Below are positions 1-5,904 of a stretch of DNA of 5,904 nucleotides, one piece after another (position 1 is the first letter of the stretch; each line of letters begins with the position of its first letter). Origin of the DNA: Sulfurimonas sp. (GTDB lineage Bacteria; Campylobacterota; Campylobacteria; Campylobacterales; Sulfurimonadaceae). Below the pieces are notes generated by a model that did not search any database, was not told the origin of the DNA, and saw only the letters and a list, made by a program, of their open reading frames with translations. A program made the translations under genes and the position numbers. Location: contig JAUSKV010000196.1 of the NCBI GenBank assembly GCA_030646745.1, positions 1 through 5,904 of the forward strand, in the 5' to 3' direction.

Positions 1-2009
1 ACCCCCACTGTAGTTGCTGTTGTAAAGGGTCCACATATACCGGATACAACTAAATCATCAATTTCATGAATATTAGTCGATCCCCCTGTTGATCCTGTAA
101 ATGCGAGACGGACATATGCTGGGCTTGCTCCTTGAGAGGCAATAGCATCGAATTTATTGACTACAACTTGATAACCACTTCCGGTGTCTCGCTCAAGAGT
201 AATATAAAGGTGGGCAGTGTCGCGTGCATCGACCGACATTTTAAATTTATCTCCGGGAGTAGCGGTAGCCCCTGAATTCCACAATATAGGTGTCAACGCT
301 CCCGTTCCCCCTAAGTAGCTATAGCCGCTCTGTCCGCTCCCTTTTCCACGTATTGCGACGGAATTAAGAATCTTGCCAGTCCCACCAATCCTTCCCTCTG
401 TTGGGTTAGAATAATTCCCGTACTCATCAATCCCTAAACCAAGCCATCCTCCCTGAAATCCTGGACATCCCCCTACGACCGCACAGTCACTTCCCGGATT
501 GCTTTTTTGTGCGTATCCAAGTGATCCGCCAAATGCCCCCACCGTAGGATTGGATCCGACCATCGTATCATATAAAACAAGCGAAATTCCATCCGCTCCA
601 CTGCCTCCATACGCATAGTGGGTAAATTCGGCGATGATTATATTTTGAGAGGCACGAAACTGATAATCTTTAGTAATTGCAGTTGCTCGATTACCTACTG
701 CATCGGTTAATTGCATTCGTCCAGCAACATAGCCTGGGTTATAAGTTCCGCTACTTTTTAATACACGCCAACTATTATCTATTGCTGTTCCTGTATCAAA
801 ATTATCAGCATAACACACCGGCGCTGTAACCTGTCCCAGTATCGTCACAGTCGCCGTTGAATTCGTATCCAATTGTACCGTCGAGGAGGGCTGAGGATTC
901 GTAAGAACCACCGTAAAGTTCTCATCCAACTCAATCGGTTCATCATGAATAATAGCGATAGAGATGGTTTTACTTATCTCTCCTGCATTAAATGTCAGCG
1001 AGCTATTTTGTGAGTAATAATCCGTCCCTCCACTAGAGGTTGCGACTGCCGCTCCATCTTGTGTAGCATAATTAACAGTTATAGGATAACTGACAGCATG
1101 AGAGAGTTTGGCTGTTAGCAAAACTAGGCTCGATGAATCATACGGTAAAGTTGTGTCCTCGGATGTTTGATAGATGAGTTCGTCGAAACCGACCTTCACG
1201 TTGCAATCACCATAACCACCTCCCGCACCGGCAGAGTATGCAATAAAATTGGGGTTATTTCCAGTAATATTGATTGACCCCTCAGAGGTAATACCCCCTG
1301 TCAATTGAAAATTATTGGTATTATTGTTAACGGTTGTAATCCCCTCTACATAAAAATATGCATTCATTCCCCCATATCCACCACCGTCGCCATTAAAGCC
1401 TAAATCCCCGCCTACATAGATGAAAAGGTTACTTGCATTTCCATTTTTGTTGATATCAAAACTATTCGCACTAAAAGTAAGATTGTTCTTTACAAAAATA
1501 CGGACGGCACCGCCGGAGAGAATAATCTTTGAATTGTTATTAAGGAGGGTCAGAGAGTTGAAATAATAATCTCCTGCCGTAAAAGTGACTGCCGTACCGT
1601 TATTATTCGTGATGGTCGTATCTCCAAAAGTACGATATTCATTTGTTGTTCCGCCGCTATAGGTTTGGTCCGGATTAATTGTTTGATCTGAAGAAAGATT
1701 TGTAGTTGCTACGGGAAGCGTAGGAAAAATAATACCATATTGATTGCTTGGCGGATCAATACGATTACATGTCCCTGCACCACATCCTCCGGAATTACAG
1801 GTTAAAGAGCCTAAATTACCCATTCCTGATGGATAGGAAATATCTTGTTCACTGCACACTTGCCCATTATTTCCACTTACTGTAAGATGATCATATGTTG
1901 TTAAAACGCTAGCAAAAATCCCACATTGGCTTAAGGGTTTATCTAAAGCAAGAGCATAACTATTTATTGACAGAAGCATTAAAAAAATAAAAGAGTAAAC
2001 TTTTTTCAT
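1..2009 (-). CDS. Large exported MshQ-like surface protein with Calx-beta and L-type lectin domains (3' end outside window)
   Basis: This is an uninterrupted reading frame of 669 codons with no stop before the left edge, so the C-terminus is missing. The ATG at 2009 follows AGAAGG (2023-2018) with 8 bases between, and starts a signal peptide: MKK, a hydrophobic core at residues 4-15, and likely cleavage after Ala19 or Ala21. Residues 29-81 are Cys-rich. Residues 145-260 are short Asn/Gly-rich strands (GDYYFNSLTL, GAVRIFVKNNL, NLFIYVGGDL, LTGGITSEGSINI), a beta-solenoid-like pattern I associate with the N-terminus of MSHA-locus MshQ proteins. Residues about 271-392 look like Calx-beta, with the acidic run DEPIELDENF (356-365) followed by VVLTNP. 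Residues about 400-660 look like a bacterial L-type lectin: GADGISLVLYD (471-481), GAFGGSLGYAQ (491-501) and GWLGLGIDEYGNYS (521-534), where D528 and N532 are candidate metal ligands. Related proteins often carry a DUF6701 region further on, which would lie outside the window. A role in surface attachment or glycan binding is inference. The reading frame is certain and the family name moderately so. Confidence 0.9.
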   Translation of the reverse strand, partial: MKKVYSFIFLMLLSINSYALALDKPLSQCGIFASVLTTYDHLTVSGNNGQVCSEQDISYPSGMGNLGSLTCNSGGCGAGTCNRIDPPSNQYGIIFPTLPVATTNLSSDQTINPDQTYSGGTTNEYRTFGDTTITNNNGTAVTFTAGDYYFNSLTLLNNNSKIILSGGAVRIFVKNNLTFSANSFDINKNGNASNLFIYVGGDLGFNGDGGGYGGMNAYFYVEGITTVNNNTNNFQLTGGITSEGSINITGNNPNFIAYSAGAGGGYGDCNVKVGFDELIYQTSEDTTLPYDSSSLVLLTAKLSHAVSYPITVNYATQDGAAVATSSGGTDYYSQNSSLTFNAGEISKTISIAIIHDEPIELDENFTVVLTNPQPSSTVQLDTNSTATVTILGQVTAPVCYADNFDTGTAIDNSWRVLKSSGTYNPGYVAGRMQLTDAVGNRATAITKDYQFRASQNIIIAEFTHYAYGGSGADGISLVLYDTMVGSNPTVGAFGGSLGYAQKSNPGSDCAVVGGCPGFQGGWLGLGIDEYGNYSNPTEGRIGGTGKILNSVAIRGKGSGQSGYSYLGGTGALTPILWNSGATATPGDKFKMSVDARDTAHLYITLERDTGSGYQVVVNKFDAIASQGASPAYVRLAFTGSTGGSTNIHEIDDLVVSGICGPFTTATTVG

Positions 2010-2017
2010 AGCAAAAA

Positions 2018-2023
2018 CCTTCT
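2018..2023 (-). promoter_or_regulatory. Ribosome binding site of the lectin-domain gene
   Basis: AGAAGG on the minus strand lies 8 bases before the ATG at 2009. It fixes this start because no other in-frame ATG with a signal peptide is present and the encoded N-terminus is a textbook export signal. Confidence 0.75.
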
Positions 2024-2040
2024 ATGTTTTGAGTAAATAA

Positions 2041-2101
2041 ATTAAGTCTCATCGACAAACTAACTATATTATATACAATTATAGTGGCATGTGGACTTAA
2101 T
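2041..2101. repeat. 8-bp inverted repeat bracketing the lectin-gene promoter
   Basis: ATTAAGTC at 2041-2048 is the exact reverse complement of GACTTAAT at 2094-2101. The arms flank both candidate -10 hexamers, about 53 bases apart centre to centre. This could be a pair of half-sites for a looping regulator, or chance in AT-rich DNA. No known binding consensus was recognised. Confidence 0.35.
2068..2083 (-). promoter_or_regulatory. Probable promoter -10 region(s) of the lectin-domain gene
   Basis: Two exact TATAAT hexamers on the minus strand, at 2083-2078 and 2073-2068, sit ten bases apart and about 60-70 bases upstream of the ATG at 2009. No good -35 is evident, which is common for vegetative promoters in Campylobacterota. 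A start of transcription near 2071 or 2061 would leave a leader of roughly 50-60 bases. The region is AT-rich, so a chance match cannot be excluded. Only one of the two may be used. Confidence 0.5.
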
Positions 2102-2175
2102 AGTTACTGAAAAGAAATTTAAGTTATTTGAAATGATGAAGTAATTTTAACATGCAAATTTATATCCCATTTTGT

Positions 2176-2197
2176 GAAGCGATGGAAATATCGCTTC
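2176..2197. terminator. Strong hairpin downstream of fliW, possible terminator
   Basis: GAAGCGAT (2176-2183) pairs perfectly with ATCGCTTC (2190-2197). An extra G-T pair (2184/2189) closes a GAAA loop on the plus strand. It lies 38 bases beyond the fliW stop and is the only GC-containing stem in the gap, so terminating fliW transcription is the natural reading. However, the minus strand has no T-run after the stem (it continues ACAAAATGGG), and the plus strand has only TTTAAAT. It is therefore not a classical intrinsic terminator. It could act as a transcript-end stabiliser or be a relic of a lost plus-strand gene. Confidence 0.45.
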
Positions 2198-2234
2198 TTT
2201 AAATAGTACTACTTTACACATATTAAGTGGGAGA

Positions 2235-2615
2235 TTATTTATTTAAAAACGAAGAAATCTTCTCTGCTACACCATACTCTCTTGATTCGCCGAGGATGAT
2301 TTGAGCGGCTTTGTTGTTGTCTGTGTTAAATATGAGCGGACCTACGAAGTTGATTATGGAGTCTTCTATCGGTGTTTGAATGAGAATAATATTAAAAATA
2401 AGCAAATTAGATTTTTCATCAATCTCCAAGCTATTTTTAGCACTTGAAGGAACTTGAAAATCATACTCCCTCAAAACAAAAGGGTTGATTAGCGTAAAAG
2501 TGATATGCTCATTGTTTACGGCTTTCATCTTCATAAAAATATCATCTATCTTTTCCAATTCTACCTCTTTTAGATCTTCAAAACCTAGAATGGGTACACA
2601 TATATCAAATTTCAT
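2235..2615 (-). CDS. fliW: Flagellar assembly factor FliW
   Basis: FliW is a small cytoplasmic protein that binds flagellin and also binds and inhibits the translational repressor CsrA, so it couples flagellin synthesis to secretion. In the 126-residue product the family signature is visible: PILGFEDLKEVELEKIDD near the N-terminus (residues 8-25), INPFVLREYDF at 43-53, and NFVGPLIFNTDNNKAAQIIL at 89-108. I chose the ATG at 2615 over the in-frame ATG at 2660 for three reasons. It has AAAGG six bases upstream. It begins like other FliW proteins (M-x-F-x-(4)-PILGFE). The best promoter -10 (2647-2642) lies between the two ATGs, so the longer start would not be transcribed from it. The length suits the family (about 125-145). 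csrA and the flagellin genes are not in the window. The gene is divergent from bamD. Confidence 0.93.
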   Translation of the reverse strand: MKFDICVPILGFEDLKEVELEKIDDIFMKMKAVNNEHITFTLINPFVLREYDFQVPSSAKNSLEIDEKSNLLIFNIILIQTPIEDSIINFVGPLIFNTDNNKAAQIILGESREYGVAEKISSFLNK

Positions 2616-2621
2616 AAAAAA

Positions 2622-2626
2622 CCTTT
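2622..2626 (-). promoter_or_regulatory. fliW: fliW ribosome binding site that decides the start
   Basis: AAAGG on the minus strand lies six bases before the ATG at 2615. The alternative upstream ATG at 2660 has only a weak AGG at longer spacing, so this site favours the 126-residue protein. Confidence 0.7.
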
Positions 2627-2641
2627 GGTTAAAATTGCTTG

Positions 2642-2650
2642 ATTCTATCA
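2642..2650 (-). promoter_or_regulatory. fliW: fliW promoter, extended -10
   Basis: The minus strand reads TGATAGAAT at 2650-2642, an extended -10 (TGn plus TAGAAT, one mismatch from TATAAT), 27 bases before the chosen fliW ATG. The predicted transcript start is near 2635. An alternative weaker -10 (TATATT, around 2670-2665) is also present. No sigma-54 or sigma-28 consensus was seen, so fliW appears to be driven by the vegetative sigma factor. Confidence 0.5.
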
Positions 2651-2676
2651 CTTTAAGCATAAAATATACCTACTTT

Positions 2677-2696
2677 AAAGAGATATATATCTCTTT
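2677..2696. promoter_or_regulatory. 20-bp perfect palindrome in the fliW/bamD divergent region
   Basis: AAAGAGATAT is followed immediately by its reverse complement ATATCTCTTT, so all 20 bases are symmetric about 2686/2687. It overlaps where the bamD -35 would fall (about 2678-2683) and lies just upstream of the fliW promoter, the placement expected of an operator for a homodimeric regulator. A T-run (2694-2698) follows on the plus strand, so it also resembles a weak terminator. No plus-strand gene upstream needs terminating, though. The cognate regulator, if any, is unknown. Confidence 0.5.
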
Positions 2697-2697
2697 T

Positions 2698-2706
2698 TGA
2701 TAGAAT
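2698..2706 (+). promoter_or_regulatory. bamD: bamD-lon promoter, extended -10
   Basis: TGATAGAAT is the same extended -10 as on the fliW side, in inverted orientation. The bamD ATG is 31 bases beyond the hexamer, giving a predicted leader of about 25 bases. There is no clear -35, and that position is occupied by the palindrome at 2677-2696. Confidence 0.5.
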
Positions 2707-2736
2707 AAGAATCTATTTTAATTAGGATTATAATAT

Positions 2737-3507
2737 ATGAGAGTTAAAACAAAACTTACTAAAACAAAACTTGTAATGATGATAGTTGTTGCTACTCTGT
2801 TCTTTGGCGGATGTACAAAAGATGCAGAGGAGTACAATAAACCGGCCGCTTACTGGTACGCAAAAGTTATAGAGTCTGTCTCTAATAATAATTTGGAAAA
2901 AGCAGATGACTATTACAGTTCACTTCAAGGCGAACATGTGGGCTCTCCACTTCTGCCTGAAGCTACCATGATTTTGGCTATCGCTCACATGCACTACGAA
3001 GAGTATGTTTTAAGTGAATATTTTTTAAATGAGTATGTGACAAGATATGCAAATCCAAATGAGAGAGAGTTTGCAGAGTTCTTAAAAATTAAATCAAAAT
3101 ATTTGGCTCTGCCAAATCCGAGACGCGATCAGGTACTTATAAATGAAGCGATTACGGAGAGCGAAAAGTTTAAAAGCAACTATCCGAACTCTATGTATTA
3201 TGGCATTGTTGACACTATGCTTACAAATCTGCACATGGCGGCAGCATCTCTAAATGAGTCTATCTCAGACCTCTATACGAGACTCGATAAACCAAAAAGT
3301 GCGAAATATTACAAAACTATTCAGAATCAGCCATGGATAAAATGGGAAAATGTTGACAGAGACAATACTCCTTGGTACCGCGAATGGTTTGAGGGAGACG
3401 GAACTTCCAGTTGGTACGGCTTTTTAATTCCCCATACAAGAAGCGTTGTTTCTAGAAATTCTGTGAGTGAGACAGAGACAAATAGCACGAGCGGAGAGAA
3501 GTTATGA
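2737..3507 (+). CDS. bamD: Outer-membrane assembly lipoprotein BamD (ComL/YfiO family)
   Basis: BamD is the essential lipoprotein of the BAM complex that helps BamA fold beta-barrel proteins into the outer membrane; it sits on the periplasmic face. The 256-residue product matches the family length (about 245). Residues 1-25 form a lipoprotein signal peptide with a long basic n-region (R2, K4, K6, K9, K11), a hydrophobic core VMMIVVATLFF, and the lipobox FGGC with Cys26 as the lipidated residue. Thr at +2 fits outer-membrane sorting. Residues about 36-190 are TPR-like helical pairs (YWYAKVIESVSNNNLEKADDYY; LPEATMILAIAHMHYEEYVLSEYFLNEY; SEKFKSNYPNSMYY). The tail from about 198 is Trp/Tyr-rich (PWIKW, PWYREWFEGDG, SSWYGFLIPHT) and ends in a Ser/Thr-rich polar stretch. 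TAGGA at 2723-2727 is the ribosome binding site. The stop overlaps the lon start, implying one operon. The BamD call is strong; the tail's role is unknown. Confidence 0.92.
   Translation: MRVKTKLTKTKLVMMIVVATLFFGGCTKDAEEYNKPAAYWYAKVIESVSNNNLEKADDYYSSLQGEHVGSPLLPEATMILAIAHMHYEEYVLSEYFLNEYVTRYANPNEREFAEFLKIKSKYLALPNPRRDQVLINEAITESEKFKSNYPNSMYYGIVDTMLTNLHMAAASLNESISDLYTRLDKPKSAKYYKTIQNQPWIKWENVDRDNTPWYREWFEGDGTSSWYGFLIPHTRSVVSRNSVSETETNSTSGEKL
2745..2772 (+). repeat. bamD: 15-base period tandem duplication in the bamD signal peptide
   Basis: TAAAACAAAACTT occurs at 2745-2757 and again at 2760-2772, a spacing of 15 bases. It is in frame and encodes KTKLT followed by KTKLV (residues 4-8 and 9-13), doubling the positive charge of the signal-peptide n-region. 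Confidence 0.75.
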
Positions 3508-5904
3508 AACTGAGTAATTATGGTCAATTTCCGGCAGATATACCTGTAATAGCAGAGGACGAGCTTTTTTTATACCCATTTATGATTTCGCCGCTCTTTT
3601 TGAGTGATGAGAGCAACATTGAAGCTGCAACAAAAGCAATAAACGAGAATTCTTTAATCATTGTTTGCTCAACAAAAGCTTCACATGAGGGTGAAAGAAA
3701 ATTTGATTCGCTCTATGATGCCGGTGTTGTCGGCTCAATTATGAGAAAAGTATCGCTTCCCGATGGAAGAATAAAAGTTCTTTTTCAAGGCTTGGCAAGA
3801 GCTCAAATGCTTTATGAAACGCAAGAACATCCACTTGTCGCACATGTTAAAATCTTGGAAGCTACAAATACAAGTTCACTAAAAATTGATGCAATTTTAG
3901 AGATAGTTCGTGAAAAAGTAAGAACACTCTCAGGTGTAAGCAACTATTTTCCTCCGGATCTGCTCAGAACAATAGAAGAGAACCATGACTATAACCGTAT
4001 TATTGATTTAATCTGCAGCACGGTGAAGCTCAAAAAAGAGCAGGCGTATAAACTCTTTGTAGAAACAGATACCGAGAGTAGATTTTTACTTCTCATCGAT
4101 TATCTTATAGAGGAGATAGAGGCGAATAAACTTCAAAAAGAGATTCGTTCAAAAGTTCATACGCATATAGAAAAAGTGAATAAAGAGTACTTCCTAAAAG
4201 AGCAGTTAAAGCAGATTCAAAAAGAGTTGGGAGCAGATACGGCGAGAGAAGAGGAGCTTGACGAGTATAGAAAAAAACTAGAGGCAAAAAAAGAGAAGAT
4301 GGGCAAAGATGCCTATAAAGAGATAGCAAAACAGGTAGAGAGATTCTCACGCATGCACCCTGACTCTTCGGATGCCTCTATGACGCAAACCTATCTTGAT
4401 TGGGTTTTAGAGATTCCTTTTGGAGATAAATCTAAAAAGGCTCTGAAAATCTCAGATGTTGAAATACAGCTCGATAAAGACCACTTTTCACTTGAAAAAG
4501 CAAAAAAAAGAATAGTGGAGTATTTTGCTGTTAAAGAGCTTCTAGAGCTAAGAGGAGTGAGTAATCAACAGACGGCAGGGGCAATTCTCTGCTTTTATGG
4601 ACCTCCGGGGGTCGGTAAAACTTCTCTTGCAAACTCTATCGCTGTGGCACTCAAACGCCCACTTATTAGAATCGCACTCGGCGGGCTAGAGGATGTAAAT
4701 GAACTCAGAGGTCATAGAAGAACCTATGTCGGAGCAATGCCGGGGCGAATCACGCAAGGGCTGATTGATGCTAAAAAGATGAATCCTGTAATTGTTTTGG
4801 ATGAGATAGACAAAGTAAGCCGCTCACAAAGGGGAGACCCGACCGCGGCACTTTTAGAAATTCTTGACCCAGAACAGAATAAGGAGTTTAGAGATTATTA
4901 TCTTAACTTTAATATTGATTTGAGCAGTGTGATTTTTATTGCAACAGCAAATGATATTGGAAACATACCGACTCCTCTTCGCGATAGAATGGAGTTTATT
5001 GCTATAAGTTCCTATACGCCTCAGGAAAAATTTGAAATTGCCAAGAGATATCTGATTCCTCAAGAGTTGAAAAAACATGGATTGAAAAACTCTGAAGTCA
5101 GTATCTCTCCACCTGCTTTAAAAGAACTTATCCACAGCTATACTCGTGAAGCAGGCGTTAGAAATCTCCGCCGCCGCATAGCTGACATGTGCAGAAAAGT
5201 GGCTAAAGATGTACTGCAAAATCCGAAACTTGATAAAGTTTCTGTAAGCTTGAAGAACCTAAAAGAGTTCTTTGACAAAAGCGTTTTTGAGATAGAAAAA
5301 ACAGACAAGATTCCTGTTATCGGTGTTGTGAATGGGCTTGCATGGACGGCAGTCGGAGGCGATGTTCTTAAAATAGAGAGTATTCGCATCAAAGGCAAGG
5401 GCAATTTGCAGTTAACGGGCAGCCTGGGCGATGTCATGAAAGAGTCGGCTAGAATAGCCATGAGTGTTGTTAAAACACTCATTGATACTAAAAAGATAAA
5501 AATAGCTCCGGAAAATATTCCTCTTACATTTGAGGAGACTAAAGGCAATGCAGTGGTTGACCCGAGCGAAGTGTATAAAAGATATGATTTACACATACAT
5601 GTTCCAGATGGAGCAACGCCAAAAGATGGACCGAGTGCAGGTATTGCCATGGTGAGTGTTATTGCATCCATCCTGAGTTCACAAAAAATTCGCTCAGAGA
5701 TTGCTATGACGGGCGAAGTCTCTTTAAGCGGAGATGTTTTGCCTATCGGCGGACTCAAAGAGAAACTCATCGCTGCCCATAAAGCAGGTATGTCAAAAGT
5801 TCTGATTCCTGCAAAAAATTATGAGAGGGATTTGGAAGATATTCCAAAAGAGGTCAGAGAGGCTTTAGAGATTATCGGAGTGAGCAGGATAGAAGAGGTT
5901 TTAA
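3504..5904 (+). CDS. lon: ATP-dependent Lon protease (3' end just outside window)
   Basis: Lon is a cytosolic homohexameric AAA+ serine protease that unfolds and degrades damaged proteins and selected regulators. The frame runs 800 codons without a stop. The last codons read VSRIEEVL, close to the usual Lon C-terminus, so few residues are probably missing. Visible domains: N-terminal LON substrate-binding domain (about 8-200); coiled-coil linker with EQLKQIQKELG (233-243); AAA+ module with Walker A GPPGVGKT (366-373), Walker B IVLDE (D433/E434), sensor-1 Asn483, arginine-finger candidate Arg495 and sensor-2 Arg553 (GVRNLRRRI); protease domain from about 600, with catalytic Ser711 in PKDGPSAG and Lys754 in GGLKEK. 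All key residues are present, so the enzyme should be active. The ATG lies within ATGA, overlapping the bamD stop, with GGAGAG five bases upstream (3493-3498), which suggests translational coupling. No CIRCE-type heat-shock element was seen before the operon. Confidence 0.98.
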   Translation, partial: MKLSNYGQFPADIPVIAEDELFLYPFMISPLFLSDESNIEAATKAINENSLIIVCSTKASHEGERKFDSLYDAGVVGSIMRKVSLPDGRIKVLFQGLARAQMLYETQEHPLVAHVKILEATNTSSLKIDAILEIVREKVRTLSGVSNYFPPDLLRTIEENHDYNRIIDLICSTVKLKKEQAYKLFVETDTESRFLLLIDYLIEEIEANKLQKEIRSKVHTHIEKVNKEYFLKEQLKQIQKELGADTAREEELDEYRKKLEAKKEKMGKDAYKEIAKQVERFSRMHPDSSDASMTQTYLDWVLEIPFGDKSKKALKISDVEIQLDKDHFSLEKAKKRIVEYFAVKELLELRGVSNQQTAGAILCFYGPPGVGKTSLANSIAVALKRPLIRIALGGLEDVNELRGHRRTYVGAMPGRITQGLIDAKKMNPVIVLDEIDKVSRSQRGDPTAALLEILDPEQNKEFRDYYLNFNIDLSSVIFIATANDIGNIPTPLRDRMEFIAISSYTPQEKFEIAKRYLIPQELKKHGLKNSEVSISPPALKELIHSYTREAGVRNLRRRIADMCRKVAKDVLQNPKLDKVSVSLKNLKEFFDKSVFEIEKTDKIPVIGVVNGLAWTAVGGDVLKIESIRIKGKGNLQLTGSLGDVMKESARIAMSVVKTLIDTKKIKIAPENIPLTFEETKGNAVVDPSEVYKRYDLHIHVPDGATPKDGPSAGIAMVSVIASILSSQKIRSEIAMTGEVSLSGDVLPIGGLKEKLIAAHKAGMSKVLIPAKNYERDLEDIPKEVREALEIIGVSRIEEVL

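Noticed and set aside
2098..2175. Possible small gene or gene remnant in the gap
   Set aside because: Only ATG-started frames of a few codons exist on either strand, none with a ribosome site.
2204..2211. TAGTACTA 8-bp palindrome just downstream of fliW
   Set aside because: It is short, has poor flanking symmetry, lies away from any promoter, and is likely to occur by chance in AT-rich DNA.
2677..2698. Palindrome plus T-run as an intrinsic terminator
   Set aside because: No plus-strand gene lies upstream to terminate, the stem is AT-rich, and its place between divergent promoters fits an operator better.
2485..2700. 71-codon plus-strand open frame across the fliW start and promoter region
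   Set aside because: It is antisense to fliW, runs through the divergent promoters and the palindrome, and has no plausible product.
3327..3527. 66-codon minus-strand open frame at the bamD/lon junction
   Set aside because: It is antisense to the bamD tail and lon start, with no supporting signal.
4105..5078. Two shorter minus-strand open frames inside lon (4105-4350 and 4854-5078)
   Set aside because: Both are antisense to the highly conserved linker and AAA+ parts of lon, with no ribosome site or family resemblance.
5138..5770. 210-codon open frame on the minus strand
   Set aside because: It lies wholly antisense to the protease domain of lon. The translation is a low-complexity Ser/Leu/Thr-rich string with no recognisable domain, as expected for a shadow of a conserved gene.
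1..5904. Mobile element, CRISPR array, tRNA or rRNA
   Set aside because: No transposase or integrase frame, no regularly spaced repeats, and no cloverleaf or rRNA-like segment was found on reading both strands.

Overview
The window looks like chromosome from a member of the Campylobacterota (epsilonproteobacteria), most plausibly a free-living Sulfurimonas-like lineage. This is inferred from three things: the AT-rich, lysine-rich coding style, the divergent order fliW <- | -> bamD-lon (which I recall from Campylobacter-type genomes), and promoters with a clear -10 but no obvious -35. The species cannot be fixed from the sequence alone.

Layout. Positions 1-2009 (minus strand) hold the first 669 codons of a large exported surface protein that runs off the left edge. 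It has a signal peptide, an Asn/Gly-rich beta-solenoid-like region resembling the N-terminus of MshQ-type proteins, a Calx-beta domain, and an L-type (legume-like) lectin domain. Positions 2010-2234 are a 225-base AT-rich gap with that gene's likely promoter, an inverted repeat around the promoter, and a strong hairpin downstream of fliW; I see no gene there. Positions 2235-2615 (minus) are fliW. Positions 2616-2736 are a compact divergent control region with mirrored extended -10 elements and a 20-bp perfect palindrome. Positions 2737-3507 (plus) are bamD, which overlaps by four bases with lon. lon runs from 3504 off the right edge, and only a few C-terminal residues are likely missing.

How the genes relate. 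BamD (outer-membrane beta-barrel assembly) and Lon (ATP-dependent protein quality control) appear translationally coupled in one operon. FliW (flagellin-binding antagonist of CsrA) is fired in the opposite direction from the same short intergenic region. The lectin/Calx-beta protein is a separate unit with its own promoter and is probably an accessory surface or adhesion factor next to a core locus.

No mobile element, tRNA, rRNA or CRISPR array was seen. The most unusual parts are the composite lectin protein and the symmetric fliW/bamD control region. I do not see a convincing wholly new multi-gene system.
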